Notes under the pieces: generated by a model | Told to the model about the DNA's origin: nothing | The model's input: the letters and a program-made list of their open reading frames with translations, nothing else | The model's database searches: none | In this document: positions 9,589 through 20,727 of the stretch, piece after piece | Position numbering within the stretch: position 1 is the stretch's first letter | How the letters are laid out: each line of letters opens with the position of its first letter | Position numbers and translations under genes: made by a program | From: Xenorhabdus indica | Lineage (GTDB): Bacteria; Pseudomonadota; Gammaproteobacteria; Enterobacterales; Enterobacteriaceae | DNA: 64,000 nucleotides | NCBI RefSeq assembly: GCF_014467235.1 | Contig: NZ_NKHP01000003.1 | Location: 1-64,000 of the forward strand | Direction: 5' to 3'

Positions 9589-10176
9589 TTTGACTCCTTG
9601 CTCCTAGCAGGAAGACACCGACTTGCGGCAACCCGACTTTCGTAAAATGAAAGTCTCGTAACTACCAGCAATAAATGCCTCAAACACAACAATAAATTAT
9701 TAATTAAATCAAAATTCAGTAGATACCCCAATAATATTACGCCTATATTCGCACACAATAAATAGCTTTTACATGACTAAAGTTGGAATTCTCAATATAG
9801 GCCAATATTGCCGCTAATTTATGAGGTAATACCATTTATTTTAGAACAATTAAATCAAGTTTAGCTAACACATTCCACAGTAATAAATTGATTTTAGTCA
9901 ATTTTTTTGTTCCTTGTTAATCATTACAGCTATTATTTCATTACGGTTGATTTAGTGTTAATAATTTGTTTCTCACAATGCCGATTAATTTATTTTTTGC
10001 TGTAAAAAGCATTATAAAATTAACTTTTCATTTTCATTATGAGAAAAATATATTTTTTTAACATTTATAATTAAATTAATCGATTAAATAGAATTTTCTA
10101 AAATAAGTTCAATTAAATTTGAAAATATCTCTCCATATAAAAAGACTAACTTACTGTTTATCTTATAAATGAAAAT
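9589..10176. promoter_or_regulatory. cydA upstream region with FNR- and ArcA-like sites
   Basis: Nearly 590 nt without a supportable gene between cydA and the suc terminator, very AT-rich. TTGATTTTAGTCAA (9888-9901) matches the FNR box TTGAT-N4-ATCAA at 9 of 10 positions. GTTAATCATTA (about 9916) and GTTAATAATTTGTT (about 9957) resemble ArcA-type sequence. A 7-bp stem (GACTTTC 9635-9641 with GAAAGTC 9649-9655) lies in the probable 5' leader. FNR repression and ArcA activation of cyd are established in E. coli. Site assignment here is by eye. Confidence 0.5.
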
Positions 10177-10207
10177 AAAAAGGCTGCTTTAAAGCAGCAG
10201 CCTTTTT
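10177..10207 (-). terminator. Terminator of the sdh-suc operon
   Basis: GGCTGCT pairs with AGCAGCC, flanked by A5 and T5 runs, about 25 nt after the sucD stop. On the minus strand the hairpin ends in TTTTT, a textbook intrinsic terminator closing sdhCDAB-sucABCD. In E. coli the 3' end of this operon is processed to the small RNA SdhX. Whether that occurs here cannot be told. Confidence 0.9.
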
Positions 10208-10231
10208 CTATAAAAATGGCTTATTTTGTGA

Positions 10232-11107
10232 CTATTTACTGGTCAATAAACCCTTAACTGCATCGCCTATGTCAGCAAGGCTGCGGACAGTCTTCACTCC
10301 CGCAGATTCCAATGCTGCGAATTTTTCATCCGCCGTACCTTTACCACCTGCAATAATCGCTCCTGCATGTCCCATTCGCTTGCCTTTAGGTGCTGTTACA
10401 CCCGCGATGTAAGCTACAACTGGTTTAGTAACATGCTCTTTGATATACGCAGCAGCTTCTTCTTCTGCTGTACCACCAATTTCACCAATCATGACGATAG
10501 CTTCAGTCTGTGGATCTTCCTGGAACAGTTTCAGAATATCAATAAAGTTTGAACCTGGGATTGGGTCACCGCCGATACCAACACAAGTGGATTGGCCTAA
10601 TCCTGCGTCAGTTGTTTGCTTCACGGCCTCATAAGTCAAAGTCCCTGAACGGGACACAATACCTACTTTACCTGCCTTATGAATATGACCAGGCATGATA
10701 CCGATCTTACATTCATCCGGAGTAATAACACCCGGACAGTTAGGGCCGATCATACGAACACCAGCCTGATCCAGTTTTACCTTAACTGTCAGCATATCCA
10801 GCGTTGGGATACCTTCAGTAATGGTAATGATCAGTTTAATACCTGCATCAATAGCCTCCAGAATAGAGTCTTTACAGAATGGTGCTGGTACGTAAATCAC
10901 AGAAGCTGTCGCACCTGTTGCTTCAACTGCTTCGCGGACGGTATTAAAGACGGGCAGACCAAGATGTTGCGTACCACCTTTACCTGGCGTTACGCCGCCA
11001 ACCATTTGAGTACCGTAAGCGATCGCCTGTTCTGAATGGAAAGTACCCTGACTGCCAGTGAAACCCTGACAAATCACTTTGGTGTTTTTATCAATTAAAA
11101 TAGACAT
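10232..11107 (-). CDS. sucD: Succinyl-CoA synthetase alpha subunit
   Basis: 291 residues. It carries the CoA-binding Rossmann domain ([15 protein letters not shown]) and the phosphohistidine loop [17 protein letters not shown] near residue 247. With SucC it converts succinyl-CoA plus ADP and phosphate to succinate, CoA and ATP in the TCA cycle. Its ATG overlaps the sucC stop by one base (11107), implying coupled translation. Last gene of the operon, followed by a strong terminator. Confidence 0.98.
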   Translation of the reverse strand: MSILIDKNTKVICQGFTGSQGTFHSEQAIAYGTQMVGGVTPGKGGTQHLGLPVFNTVREAVEATGATASVIYVPAPFCKDSILEAIDAGIKLIITITEGIPTLDMLTVKVKLDQAGVRMIGPNCPGVITPDECKIGIMPGHIHKAGKVGIVSRSGTLTYEAVKQTTDAGLGQSTCVGIGGDPIPGSNFIDILKLFQEDPQTEAIVMIGEIGGTAEEEAAAYIKEHVTKPVVAYIAGVTAPKGKRMGHAGAIIAGGKGTADEKFAALESAGVKTVRSLADIGDAVKGLLTSK

Positions 11108-12273
11108 TATTTGTTCCCCGCTGCTGCGACTACCTGTTTAGCTGCGTCTGTCAAACTGGTTGCTGCAATGATATTCAATCCACTATCAGCCAGTTTCTTC
11201 GCACCCAGTTCAGCATTATTCCCTTCCAAACGAACGACTACAGGTACGTGAACACCTACTTCTTCCACCGCACCAATAATACCGTCAGCAATCAGGTCAC
11301 AACGGACGATCCCACCAAAGATATTTACCAAGACAGCTTTCACATTTTCATCCGACAGGATAATTTTGAAGGCTTCAGTAACACGCTCTTTTGTCGCACC
11401 ACCGCCTACATCAAGGAAGTTAGCCGGAGCACCACCGTGCAGCTTGACAATGTCCATCGTTCCCATCGCCAAACCAGCACCATTTACCATACAACCAATG
11501 TTGCCATCCAACGCAACATAATTTAGTTCCCATTGTGCAGCCTGAGCTTCACGTGGATCTTCCTGCGAAGGGTCGTGCATTTCACGCAGTTCAGCCTGAC
11601 GGAACATAGCATTACCGTCCGCACCCAACTTCCCATCCAGACAGACAAGATCACCTTGAGTTGTAATAACCAACGGGTTAATTTCGACCAGAGCCAGGTC
11701 ACGTTCAAGGAAAAGGTTTGCCAATCCCAGGAAAATTTTAGTGAATTGGTTGACTTGTTTACCAGTCAGACCCAGCTTGAACGCCAGTTCACGGCCTTGG
11801 TAGGGCATAGGGCCAGCCAGTGGATCGATGATTGCTTTATGAATCAGTTCGGGCGTTTCTTCCGCCACTTTTTCTATTTCGACACCACCTTCGGTAGAGG
11901 CCATGAACACTACACGACGTGTACCACGGTCAACAACGGCACCGAGATACAGCTCCATAGCAATATCGGTAGCCCCTTCTACCAGGATCTGATGGACAGG
12001 TTGCCCCTGTACATCTGTCTGGTAAGTTACCAGTCGTTTACCCAGCCACTGTTCAGCAAAAGCACGGATATCCTCCTTGCTATTGACGACTTTCACGCCC
12101 CCGGCTTTACCGCGACCGCCTGCATGAACCTGACATTTAACGACCCAAGGGCCTGCACCAATCTTGGATGCTGCTTCTTCTGCTTCGCGCGGTGTCGTGC
12201 AGGCATAACCAGCAGGTGCTGGTAAGCCATACCGTGCAAAAAGTTGTTTTGCCTGATACTCGTGTAAATTCAT
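11107..12273 (-). CDS. sucC: Succinyl-CoA synthetase beta subunit
   Basis: 388 residues, identical in length to E. coli SucC. ATP-grasp domain at the N-terminus ([36 protein letters not shown]) and a C-terminal ligase domain with [19 protein letters not shown] and [16 protein letters not shown]. It determines nucleotide specificity and binds succinate. A 173-nt gap containing a short perfect hairpin separates it from sucB. Confidence 0.98.
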   Translation of the reverse strand: MNLHEYQAKQLFARYGLPAPAGYACTTPREAEEAASKIGAGPWVVKCQVHAGGRGKAGGVKVVNSKEDIRAFAEQWLGKRLVTYQTDVQGQPVHQILVEGATDIAMELYLGAVVDRGTRRVVFMASTEGGVEIEKVAEETPELIHKAIIDPLAGPMPYQGRELAFKLGLTGKQVNQFTKIFLGLANLFLERDLALVEINPLVITTQGDLVCLDGKLGADGNAMFRQAELREMHDPSQEDPREAQAAQWELNYVALDGNIGCMVNGAGLAMGTMDIVKLHGGAPANFLDVGGGATKERVTEAFKIILSDENVKAVLVNIFGGIVRCDLIADGIIGAVEEVGVHVPVVVRLEGNNAELGAKKLADSGLNIIAATSLTDAAKQVVAAAGNK

Positions 12274-12338
12274 GATGTTCTATCCATAATTTAATCTAAG
12301 AAAGGTAAATTACCTTCTATTTTGTTGCTCTGGATATG

Positions 12339-12356
12339 ACCAGCCCGAAGGCTGGC
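12339..12356 (-). promoter_or_regulatory. TTCG-tetraloop hairpin between sucB and sucC
   Basis: On the minus strand CCAGCC-TTCG-GGCTGG forms a six-base-pair GC-rich stem capped by a very stable UUCG loop. It lies in the 173-nt gap between sucB and sucC and is not followed by a U run. Probable role: mRNA stabilisation or processing between cistrons. Confidence 0.6.
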
Positions 12357-12446
12357 CGCATAATTTGTTACATCAGCACTTTTTACATCAACATCGTTTT
12401 ATTTCAGACTGGACAGAATTTAACACCCTCCGCCCTGATGGTGATG

Positions 12447-13664
12447 CTATACATCCAGCAACAAACGTGTTGGATCTTCCAGCATTTCTTTGATAGTCAC
12501 CAGGAAGCCCACAGACTCACGCCCGTCAATCAGACGATGGTCATAAGACAGAGCCAGATACATCATTGGAAGGATCTCAACTTGACCATTTACTGCCATT
12601 GGGCGATCTTTAATAGCGTGCATACCAAGAATCGCACTTTGTGGTGGGTTAATGATCGGAGTAGACATCAAGGAGCCAAAAACACCACCATTGGTAATGG
12701 TGAAATTACCACCAGTGAGTTCTTCAACGGTCAATTTGCCGTCACGGCCTTTAATAGCCAACTCTTTGATATTTTTCTCAATATCAGCCATGCCCAATGC
12801 ATCTGCATCACGCAGTACTGGCGTCACCAGACCACGAGGTGTAGATACTGCGATGCTAATATCAAAATAGTTGTGGTAAACCACATCAGTGCCATCAATA
12901 GAAGCATTAACTTCTGGATAACGTTTCAGCGCTTCGACAACAGCTTTCACATAGAAAGACATGAAACCCAGACGAACACCATGACGTTTTTCAAACTCAT
13001 CACCGTATTGTTTACGCAATTCCTGAATTGGCTTCATATTGACTTCGTTAAAAGTCGTCAGCATTGCAGTGTTGTTTTTCGCTTCGAGCAGGCGTTCTGC
13101 AATACGCTTACGTAAACGCGTCATTGGGACACGTTTTTCACTGCGGTGTGGCAACTGAGATGGTTGAGCCGCTGGAGCAGATTCAGCGGATTTAGTACTC
13201 TCTTTTTTGTTCGCAGCAATATATTTTTCTACGTCTTCACGCACAATACGGCCACCTACACCACTGCCTCTAATCGCAGCAGGATTTAAATCATGCTCAG
13301 CAATCAAACGACGAACTGCCGGACTCAATGCATCATTGCTTTCTTCTTCCAAAGACGCTGTCTGGCGTTGGGCTGGTGTTGCTTCTGTTTGTTCTTTCAC
13401 TACAGCCGGCATACCCGTACTGTCACTCAGGCTAATACGGCCAATCAATTGCTTAGACAGTACAGTGGCACCTTCTTCTTCCAGAATAGATTCCAGAACA
13501 CCCGCTTCACTTGCTGGTACTTCTAAAATCACTTTGTCTGTTTCGATTTCAACCAGAATGTCATCACGCTCTACGGTATCACCTGGTTTTTTATGCCATG
13601 TCGCAACAGTGGCATCCGCAACAGATTCAGGAAGGTCTGGAACCAGAATTTCTACGCTACTCAT
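12447..13664 (-). CDS. sucB: 2-oxoglutarate dehydrogenase E2, dihydrolipoyl succinyltransferase
   Basis: 405 residues, as in E. coli. One lipoyl domain with the lipoylated Lys44 in [13 protein letters not shown], a Pro/Ala/Glu linker, the peripheral subunit-binding domain (about 110-150, [19 protein letters not shown]), and the acyltransferase domain with catalytic [13 protein letters not shown] near the C-terminus. It transfers succinyl from E1 to CoA. It is 13 nt downstream of sucA. Confidence 0.98.
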   Translation of the reverse strand: MSSVEILVPDLPESVADATVATWHKKPGDTVERDDILVEIETDKVILEVPASEAGVLESILEEEGATVLSKQLIGRISLSDSTGMPAVVKEQTEATPAQRQTASLEEESNDALSPAVRRLIAEHDLNPAAIRGSGVGGRIVREDVEKYIAANKKESTKSAESAPAAQPSQLPHRSEKRVPMTRLRKRIAERLLEAKNNTAMLTTFNEVNMKPIQELRKQYGDEFEKRHGVRLGFMSFYVKAVVEALKRYPEVNASIDGTDVVYHNYFDISIAVSTPRGLVTPVLRDADALGMADIEKNIKELAIKGRDGKLTVEELTGGNFTITNGGVFGSLMSTPIINPPQSAILGMHAIKDRPMAVNGQVEILPMMYLALSYDHRLIDGRESVGFLVTIKEMLEDPTRLLLDV

Positions 13665-13677
13665 TTTCTATCCTTAT

Positions 13678-16485
13678 TTATTCAACGTTCAGTGCGTCAT
13701 TAACCAGAGCTTGCTGTTGCTGCTGGTGAACAGACGTATAGCCCACAGCCGGGGAAGCAGAAGCCGGACGCCCTGCATAACGTAAAGAAGCCCCAAATGG
13801 GATCGCTTCACGGAAATTATGTTGACTGCAATACCAAGCCCCTTGGTTCAATGGCTCTTCCTGACACCAGACAAAATCATGCACATGAGCATACTGCTCA
13901 AGTAAAGTCTGCATGTCCTGACGCGGGAATGGATACAGTTGTTCAATACGCACAATGGCGACGTCGGTCTGCTCGTTCTTACGACGTTGTTCCAGCAGAT
14001 CGTAATAAACTTTACCGGAGCAAAGTACAACACGTTTCACACCTTTTGGCTCCAACGCATCAACTTCACCAATGACTGTCTCAAATTTACCGTTAGCCAA
14101 TTCATCCAGGCTGGATACTGCCAATGGATGACGCAGCAACGACTTAGGTGACATGACTATCAGAGGACGACGCATACCACGCAGTGCCTGACGACGCAGC
14201 ATGTGATAAACTTGAGCCGGAGTTGATGGCACACAAACCTGCATGTTCTGTTCTGCACACAATTGCAGGTAACGTTCCAGACGTGCTGATGAGTGCTCAG
14301 GACCTTGTCCTTCGTAGCCATGCGGCAACAGCATGACCAGACCACACATACGACCCCATTTTTGTTCACCAGAACTGATGAACTGGTCAATCACAACCTG
14401 TGCTACGTTAGCAAAATCACCAAACTGGGCTTCCCAGATAGTCAATGCACGAGGCTCTGTCGTTGCATAACCATATTCAAATGCCAGTACAGCTTCTTCT
14501 GACAGGACAGAATCCCATACGTTAAATCCCCCCTGACTGTTGTGAACATTTGCCAGAGGGACATAAACAGAAGCATTAGCCTGATTATGGATAACCGCAT
14601 GGCGGTGGAAGAATGTACCACGGCCAGCATCTTCACCAGACAGACGAACTGGAATACCTTCATCAACCAAGGTTGCATAAGCCAGCGTTTCCGCTCCCCC
14701 CCAGTCAAACAGCTTGTTGCCGTTGGCCATTTCTGCACGGTCAGCATAGATTTTCGCAACACGAGAGTGCATTTCCACTTCGGTAGGAATGGTACTAATG
14801 CGTTTGCCAAGATCTTGCAGACGCTTCATATCCATTTTATGTGGATAATCTTCATCCCATTCGTGATTCAGGTAAGGTTCCCATGTAAACGAATGCAACC
14901 CCATTGGACGCCATTCATCTACAACACATTCACCATGATCCAATGCATCACGATATAAGTTGACCATTTCAGTCACATCATTAGGTGACAGCAGACCTTC
15001 TGCGATGAGTTTGTCCGCATAGATTTTACGTGGAGTCGGATGTTTCTTGATTTTCTGATACATTAGTGGCTGAGTTGCACTTGGCTCATCAGCTTCGTTA
15101 TGACCGTGACGACGGTAACAAACCAAATCAATCATCACGTCACGTTTAAAGGTATTACGGAAATCCAAGGCCAGGCGGGTAACAAAAGCGACAGCTTCCG
15201 GGTCATCAGCATTTACGTGGAAAATCGGGGCCTGAACCATTTTCACAACATCAGTACAATATTGTGTTGAACGGGCATCTTTCGGGTTAGAAGTAGTAAA
15301 ACCAATCTGGTTGTTAACCACAATGCGAACAGTACCACCAACCTCATAGCCGCGAGCCTGAGACATGTTCAGTGTTTCCTGAACAATCCCCTGCCCTGTT
15401 ACCGCTGCATCACCATGAATGGTTACCGGCAACACCATGTTGCTCTGGCCTTCATCAAGACGGTCACGGCGAGCACGTACTGACCCAATAACTACAGGGC
15501 TGACAATTTCAAGGTGAGATGGGTTGAATGCTAACGCTAAGTGTACTAAACCGCCTTCAGTTTCGAAATCAGAGGAAAAACCCTGATGATACTTCACATC
15601 ACCTGTTCCGAGATGTTCTTTATGTTTTCCGGCAAATTCATCAAACAGATCAGCAGGTTTTTTACCTAAGATATTAATAAGAACATTGAGGCGACCACGG
15701 TGAGCCATGCCAAGTACAACTTCGCGTGTATCTTGCTTGCCTGCATGACGGATCAAATCCTTCAGCATTGGAACTAGTGCATCACCGCCCTCCAGAGAAA
15801 AACGTTTCGCTCCTGGAAACTTAGCCCCCAGATAACGTTCCAGACCTTCCGCCGCAGTTAACTCCGCCAGAAAGCGACGTTTTTCATCTGCGCTGAATTG
15901 TGAGCTGACAGAGACAGATTCCAGGCGCTGCTGGATCCAGCGTTTTTCTTCTGTATTGGTGATATGCATATATTCCGCACCAATAGAGCCGCAGTAAATG
16001 CGTTTCAGTGCGTCATACAAATCCGCCAATTTCATTGTCTCTTTGCCGCTAGCAAATGAGCCTACATTAAACGTTTCTTCAAAATCAGCTTTTGTTAAAT
16101 TATGGAAAGCAGGATCGAGATCCGATACAGGTTCCTGTTTCCATAATCCCAATGGATCAAGATTCGCATGTTGATGACCGCGGAAGCGGAATGCGTTGAT
16201 AAGCTGCAAAACCTTAACTTGTTTTGCATCCATTGCTGGATCGCTGACTGAAGTGTGGTAACGAGTGGCATCCTTTGCCAGACGACGGAAGTAATCACGT
16301 GTCTGTGAGTGAAGTTGTTCCCCGTGAAGTCCTGCATCCGGTAATTGTTGGAAAATTTCTCTCCAACCTGCATCAACAGAATTAGGATCGGTTATATAGT
16401 CTTCATAGATTTGCTCTATGTAAGACTGGTTTGCACCAGCCAGAAAGCTTGAGTCCAGCCAGTCCTTCATTGCACCGTTCTGCAT
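13678..16485 (-). CDS. sucA: 2-oxoglutarate dehydrogenase E1 component
   Basis: 935 residues. Thiamine-diphosphate decarboxylase of the OGDH complex. It begins MQNGAMKDWLDSSFLAGANQSYIEQ like the E. coli enzyme. It contains the GMAHRGRLNVLINILGK and YRRHGHNEADEPSATQPLMY segments of the ThDP site. It is separated from sdhB by 367 nt that hold a long perfect hairpin. Confidence 0.98.
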   Translation of the reverse strand: MQNGAMKDWLDSSFLAGANQSYIEQIYEDYITDPNSVDAGWREIFQQLPDAGLHGEQLHSQTRDYFRRLAKDATRYHTSVSDPAMDAKQVKVLQLINAFRFRGHQHANLDPLGLWKQEPVSDLDPAFHNLTKADFEETFNVGSFASGKETMKLADLYDALKRIYCGSIGAEYMHITNTEEKRWIQQRLESVSVSSQFSADEKRRFLAELTAAEGLERYLGAKFPGAKRFSLEGGDALVPMLKDLIRHAGKQDTREVVLGMAHRGRLNVLINILGKKPADLFDEFAGKHKEHLGTGDVKYHQGFSSDFETEGGLVHLALAFNPSHLEIVSPVVIGSVRARRDRLDEGQSNMVLPVTIHGDAAVTGQGIVQETLNMSQARGYEVGGTVRIVVNNQIGFTTSNPKDARSTQYCTDVVKMVQAPIFHVNADDPEAVAFVTRLALDFRNTFKRDVMIDLVCYRRHGHNEADEPSATQPLMYQKIKKHPTPRKIYADKLIAEGLLSPNDVTEMVNLYRDALDHGECVVDEWRPMGLHSFTWEPYLNHEWDEDYPHKMDMKRLQDLGKRISTIPTEVEMHSRVAKIYADRAEMANGNKLFDWGGAETLAYATLVDEGIPVRLSGEDAGRGTFFHRHAVIHNQANASVYVPLANVHNSQGGFNVWDSVLSEEAVLAFEYGYATTEPRALTIWEAQFGDFANVAQVVIDQFISSGEQKWGRMCGLVMLLPHGYEGQGPEHSSARLERYLQLCAEQNMQVCVPSTPAQVYHMLRRQALRGMRRPLIVMSPKSLLRHPLAVSSLDELANGKFETVIGEVDALEPKGVKRVVLCSGKVYYDLLEQRRKNEQTDVAIVRIEQLYPFPRQDMQTLLEQYAHVHDFVWCQEEPLNQGAWYCSQHNFREAIPFGASLRYAGRPASASPAVGYTSVHQQQQQALVNDALNVE

Positions 16486-16620
16486 TGTGATCCCTTAAGC
16501 TTTAAAAGCTTTAGTTTTCGCCGTGGTTAACAAATACCGCTTTATTAATAAGCGGTGTTGATAAAAGGTTCATTTGGACGTGCTTAATGCATGTTCTTTA
16601 TTTGGGTTATCCTACCCTTC

Positions 16621-16663
16621 AAGGAACCTTTAAAAACTGAGAGGCAGTTTTTAAAGGTTCCTT
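16621..16663. repeat. Perfect 19-bp inverted repeat between sdhB and sucA
   Basis: AAGGAACCTTTAAAAACTG (16621-16639) and its exact reverse complement (16645-16663) flank a five-base loop (AGAGG). It is the main structure in the 367-nt gap 16486-16852. No gene is supported in the remainder, which is AT-rich. As RNA it would form a 19-bp hairpin. E. coli has REP-type repeats and a weak internal suc promoter in this gap. This element is different in sequence. Confidence 0.8.
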
Positions 16664-16852
16664 ATTCCAATAACATGCGCCGTCATTAGCAGCAGGCAAT
16701 TTATCATTTTTCATTCTTTATGCCCTCCACTGGTTTGATATTTATTTCAAAATTGTGGAGGGCAACCTTATATGCATTATTTACACACAGTTTATGTGTT
16801 ATTTATGCACTATCTATACATTGTCAGTATATTTAATTAAGTCATATTTTAA

Positions 16853-17569
16853 TTAAGCACTATGTCTTAACAACATCGACTTAATATGCCCAATCGCTTT
16901 TGTTGGGTTAAGGCCTTTAGGACACACATTAACGCAGTTCATGATCCCATGACAGCGGAAGACACTGAAAGCATCATTCAGCCCATCCAATCGGGATGAG
17001 GTTTCAGTATCACGACTATCAATCAGAAAACGATATGCAGCTAAAAGACCTGCAGGCCCAATAAATTTATCCGGATTCCACCAAAATGACGGGCATGACG
17101 TCGAACAGCAGGCACACAAGATACATTCATAAAGACCATCCAATTTTGCACGCTGTTCTGGTGATTGCAGATGTTCACGTGCAGGTGGATTTTTACCGTC
17201 ATTGAGCAAATAAGGACGGATTTTTTCATATTGCGCGTAAAACTGCCCCATATCAACAACCAGGTCACGAATAACTGGCAAACCAGGCAGCGGACGAATA
17301 ACCATCTTCTTGTTACCACGGTGTAGTGCTGAGACAGGAGTAATACAAGCCAGCCCGTTTTTTCCATTCATATTCAGACCGTCAGAACCACATACACCTT
17401 CACGGCACGAACGGCGGAATGACAACGTTGGATCTTGTTCCTTCAACTGGATAAGTGCATCCAGCAGCATCATGTCACGCCCTTCTTCAGCTTCCAGCGT
17501 GTAATCCTGCATACGGGGTACGTTGTCTACATCCGGATTATAACGATAAATTGAGAATTCAAGTTTCAT
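16853..17569 (-). CDS. sdhB: Succinate dehydrogenase iron-sulfur subunit
   Basis: 238 residues, as in E. coli. Three cysteine clusters are present. SCREGVCGSDGLNMNGKNGLAC holds the [2Fe-2S] ligands, and CILCACCSTSCP with CHGIMNCVNVCPKGLNPTKAI hold the [4Fe-4S] and [3Fe-4S] ligands. It relays electrons from SdhA FAD to ubiquinone. 37 nt after sdhA. Confidence 0.98.
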   Translation of the reverse strand: MKLEFSIYRYNPDVDNVPRMQDYTLEAEEGRDMMLLDALIQLKEQDPTLSFRRSCREGVCGSDGLNMNGKNGLACITPVSALHRGNKKMVIRPLPGLPVIRDLVVDMGQFYAQYEKIRPYLLNDGKNPPAREHLQSPEQRAKLDGLYECILCACCSTSCPSFWWNPDKFIGPAGLLAAYRFLIDSRDTETSSRLDGLNDAFSVFRCHGIMNCVNVCPKGLNPTKAIGHIKSMLLRHSA

Positions 17570-17606
17570 AATCTATTTCTCCGCAACTGGAACATCAACA
17601 ACGCAA

Positions 17607-19373
17607 TTAGTAAGAACGCACTTTTGGCGGGAAGGCTTCACGCAATTTTGGCTGCATGTTCACTTCACGACGGGTCATGCTCTCAGTCTGCGGTAAATAC
17701 AAGCTATGGCACAGCCAATTTGCATCATCACGCTCTGGATAATCGAAACGGCTATGTGCTCCACGACTTTCTGTACGGAAATTTGCGGCTACAGCAGTCG
17801 AATAAGCGGTTTCCATCAGGTTATCCAATTCCAGACATTCGATGCGCTGGGTATTGAATTCTGATGATGTATCATCTAAACGGGCATTTTGCAGGCGCTC
17901 ACGGATGACTTTCAATTCATCTAATCCTCTCGCCATCGCATCACCTTCACGGAATACAGAGAAGTTGTGCTGCATACAAGCCTGCAATGCTTTACGGATT
18001 TCAACTGGATCTTCGCCTGAACGGGTATTGTTCCAACGGTTCAGACGTTGCAGTGCTGCTTCAACATCAGACTCGCTGGCATCACGGCTGGTTCCCTGTT
18101 CCATCAGGCACTCTTTCAAGTGCAAACCAGCAGAACGACCAAAAACCACCAAATCCAGCAATGAATTACCCCCTAAACGGTTCGCACCATGAACAGATAC
18201 GCAAGCGATTTCACCCACAGCAAATAAGCCCGGAATGATAACATCTTCGCCTTTCTCATTAATAGTCAGTGCCTGACCCGTAATCTTAGTTGGAATTCCC
18301 CCCATCATGTAATGACAGGTTGGGATCACCGGAATCGGTTCTTTTACAGGATCTACATGGGCAAAAGTACGGGACAGTTCAAGAATACCCGGCAGACGCG
18401 ATTCCAGAACCTCTTTACCCAAATGATCCAGCTTCAATTTCACGTGAGGTCCCCATGGGCCTTCACAACCGCGACCTTCACGGATTTCGATCATCATAGA
18501 GCGTGCAACCACATCACGACCAGCCAGATCTTTAGCATTGGGTGCATAACGCTCCATAAAGCGTTCACCATCTTTATTCAGCAGATAACCACCTTCACCA
18601 CGGCAACCTTCTGTCACCAATACACCAGCACCCGCAATTCCTGTCGGATGGAATTGCCACATTTCCATATCCTGGACAGGAACACCAGCACGCAATGCCA
18701 TACCAACACCATCACCAGTATTGATGTGAGCATTAGTCGTAGATTGGAAAATACGGCCTGCACCGCCTGTTGCGAGAATTGTTGCCTTGGCTTTGAAATA
18801 GATAACTTCACCTGTTTCAATACAGATGGCTGTACAGCCAACGATAGCACCATCTTGGTTTTTGACCAGATCCAGAGAATACCATTCAGAAAAAATGGTC
18901 GTATGGTTTTTCAGGTTTTGCTGATAAAGGGTATGAAGTAATGCGTGACCAGTACGGTCAGCAGCAGCAGCTGTGCGGGCAGCTTGCTCACCGCCAAAAT
19001 TTCTGGATTGCCCACCAAATGGACGCTGATAGATACGTCCATCATCCAAGCGTGAAAATGGCAACCCCATGTGTTCCAGTTCCAAAATCGCTTCAGGACC
19101 AGTTTTACACATGTATTCGATGGCATCCTGGTCACCGATATAGTCGGAGCCTTTTACCGTGTCATACATATGCCATTCCCAGTTATCATCATGAGAGTTA
19201 CCCAGAGCAACGGTAATGCCACCCTGTGCTGAAACTGTATGGGATCGAGTCGGAAAAACCTTAGAAATCAGGGCACAAGACAAGCCCATTTGTGAAATTT
19301 GTAGTGCAGCACGCATACCTGCACCGCCAGCACCAATAACAACAGCGTCAAACTCTCTTACCGGTAGTTTCAT
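17607..19373 (-). CDS. sdhA: Succinate dehydrogenase flavoprotein subunit
   Basis: 588 residues, as in E. coli. FAD-binding [12 protein letters not shown] at 14-25, the covalent FAD ligand His45 in [13 protein letters not shown], and the active-site regions [21 protein letters not shown] and [19 protein letters not shown]. It oxidises succinate to fumarate on the cytoplasmic face. It starts directly after the sdhD stop. Confidence 0.99.
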   Translation of the reverse strand: MKLPVREFDAVVIGAGGAGMRAALQISQMGLSCALISKVFPTRSHTVSAQGGITVALGNSHDDNWEWHMYDTVKGSDYIGDQDAIEYMCKTGPEAILELEHMGLPFSRLDDGRIYQRPFGGQSRNFGGEQAARTAAAADRTGHALLHTLYQQNLKNHTTIFSEWYSLDLVKNQDGAIVGCTAICIETGEVIYFKAKATILATGGAGRIFQSTTNAHINTGDGVGMALRAGVPVQDMEMWQFHPTGIAGAGVLVTEGCRGEGGYLLNKDGERFMERYAPNAKDLAGRDVVARSMMIEIREGRGCEGPWGPHVKLKLDHLGKEVLESRLPGILELSRTFAHVDPVKEPIPVIPTCHYMMGGIPTKITGQALTINEKGEDVIIPGLFAVGEIACVSVHGANRLGGNSLLDLVVFGRSAGLHLKECLMEQGTSRDASESDVEAALQRLNRWNNTRSGEDPVEIRKALQACMQHNFSVFREGDAMARGLDELKVIRERLQNARLDDTSSEFNTQRIECLELDNLMETAYSTAVAANFRTESRGAHSRFDYPERDDANWLCHSLYLPQTESMTRREVNMQPKLREAFPPKVRSY

Positions 19374-19721
19374 TTATGCACCCCACACAACAATTGTTCC
19401 GTAAATCAAATAAGCCAGCAGCGCAACAATAATCACCAGTTGCAACACAAGACGCAGTGCCAGTGGCTTCACATAATCTGTCAGCACCTGCCACATTCCG
19501 ATCCATGCGTGAACCAGAATAGAAATCAGTGCCAATATGGTGAACACTTTAGTGAGAGATGAAGAAAAAAAACCACTCCAGACTTCATAGGTGATGTCTG
19601 ACGTTGTTGCTACAAAACCAACGAGATAAAAAACATATAAAACAATAACGATTGCAGATGCACGTAACAACAGCCAGTCCTGAATACCCGTGCGCCCCAA
19701 TGCGGATGCGTTGCTTACCAT
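19374..19721 (-). CDS. sdhD: Succinate dehydrogenase membrane anchor subunit D
   Basis: 115 residues with three transmembrane helices (about 18-38, 55-78 and 90-112) and the [20 protein letters not shown] start of the family. It contributes to the quinone site and haem b binding with SdhC. It overlaps the end of sdhC by 7 nt. Confidence 0.97.
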   Translation of the reverse strand: MVSNASALGRTGIQDWLLLRASAIVIVLYVFYLVGFVATTSDITYEVWSGFFSSSLTKVFTILALISILVHAWIGMWQVLTDYVKPLALRLVLQLVIIVALLAYLIYGTIVVWGA

Positions 19722-20104
19722 ATTAATACCCCAGCCAGAATAGACAGAATAACTGCGATCACGATTGCCACTTTGGCAGAAGTTTTACCCGTAGCAAGGC
19801 TCTCTTCCAAGAAGCCAAAATCCATCAAAACATGGCGGATCCCACCACAAATGTGGTAACCCAATGCCGTTAATATCCCCCACAGGATAAATTTGGCGAA
19901 AAAGCCAGTCATAATTTCAGATGCATGCTGGAAGCCCTCTTGCGAAGACAGTGACATACCGAGCAACCACAGCAAAATGCCGACTGCTATAAAGGTGATG
20001 ACGCCTGAGATACGGTGCAAGATCGAAGCTATCGCGGAGACGGGTTGATTTATCGTCCGCAAATCGAGGTTGACAGGTCTTTGTTTTTTCACAATTTTGC
20101 CCAC
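19715..20104 (-). CDS. sdhC: Succinate dehydrogenase cytochrome b556 subunit C
   Basis: 129 residues from a GTG start. Three transmembrane helices. It includes the [13 protein letters not shown] amino terminus, the [13 protein letters not shown] quinone-site segment and the haem-ligand helix [16 protein letters not shown]. An alternative GTG four codons downstream (beginning at [10 protein letters not shown]) is used in some annotations of the family. First gene of sdhCDAB-sucABCD, divergent from gltA. Confidence 0.96.
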   Translation of the reverse strand: MGKIVKKQRPVNLDLRTINQPVSAIASILHRISGVITFIAVGILLWLLGMSLSSQEGFQHASEIMTGFFAKFILWGILTALGYHICGGIRHVLMDFGFLEESLATGKTSAKVAIVIAVILSILAGVLIW

Positions 20105-20727
20105 ACAGCTTTTTTTTATTTTCCATCCTCCGGCCCTGGGTGGGAATCAGACAGCGTTAAGAGGATACAAAGACACAACATCATTAATTTAACAATCCTT
20201 ACTGTACATCAAACGTTGTGATTTGATTACGCTGGGTGCTCCTACATCAGGTATCCGGAGACCTTAACGCAGTATAAGTACTTCACATTGTTATTACAAT
20301 TCCCACACAATATGATTATTAACATTTAGCTTGAACAGTGAGTAAGATCACGCTTCAAACATTTATCATAAAAACCACTATCTTGTTTGACAAAGATTAA
20401 ACATTTATCTTACATATATGGCGGTGCATATTATCCACCGTCGTTTTCCGATGAAAAAGTAAACTTCACGAAAAACGCGAGCTTTATAAAAGTATCGTTA
20501 TGACACAAAATAGTAACATTTTATGTTAAAAATACTTTAGATATGACATCCAGAAACTTTTTAACAACCTGAAAACGATTGTCGTCCGTAAATGAGATTT
20601 CAGCACTAAATGTATACAGCCTGATTTTTAATTCTCTCCGGTAGCACAATGCCGTCGGCACAGTGAAAAATTGCGCCTATCTGAAGGTTGTTAGGGGTTA
20701 TAAAAAATAAGCGCTAAGGAGATGTAA
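20105..20727. promoter_or_regulatory. Divergent sdhC-gltA control region with a CRP-like site
   Basis: 623 nt between divergent promoters. AGTGA-GTAAGA-TCACG (20337-20352) matches the CRP consensus TGTGA-N6-TCACA at 8 of 10 positions. Several GTTAA/TTAAC blocks (for example near 20320 and 20525) are compatible with ArcA binding. In E. coli both operons are repressed by ArcA and sdh is CRP-activated. Just upstream of gltA lies a strong Shine-Dalgarno sequence (AAGGAG, ending 6 nt before ATG). Confidence 0.5.

Noticed and set aside
10150..10231. Candidate SdhX small RNA in the sucD 3' UTR
   Set aside because: The terminator and short 3' UTR are present, but the sequence between stop codon and hairpin is only about 25 nt and I cannot recognise the E. 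coli SdhX seed. Not called without RNA evidence.
12336..13115. 259-residue plus-strand frame opposite sucB
   Set aside because: Shadow frame. Composition is implausible, there is no start signal, and it overlaps a certain housekeeping gene.
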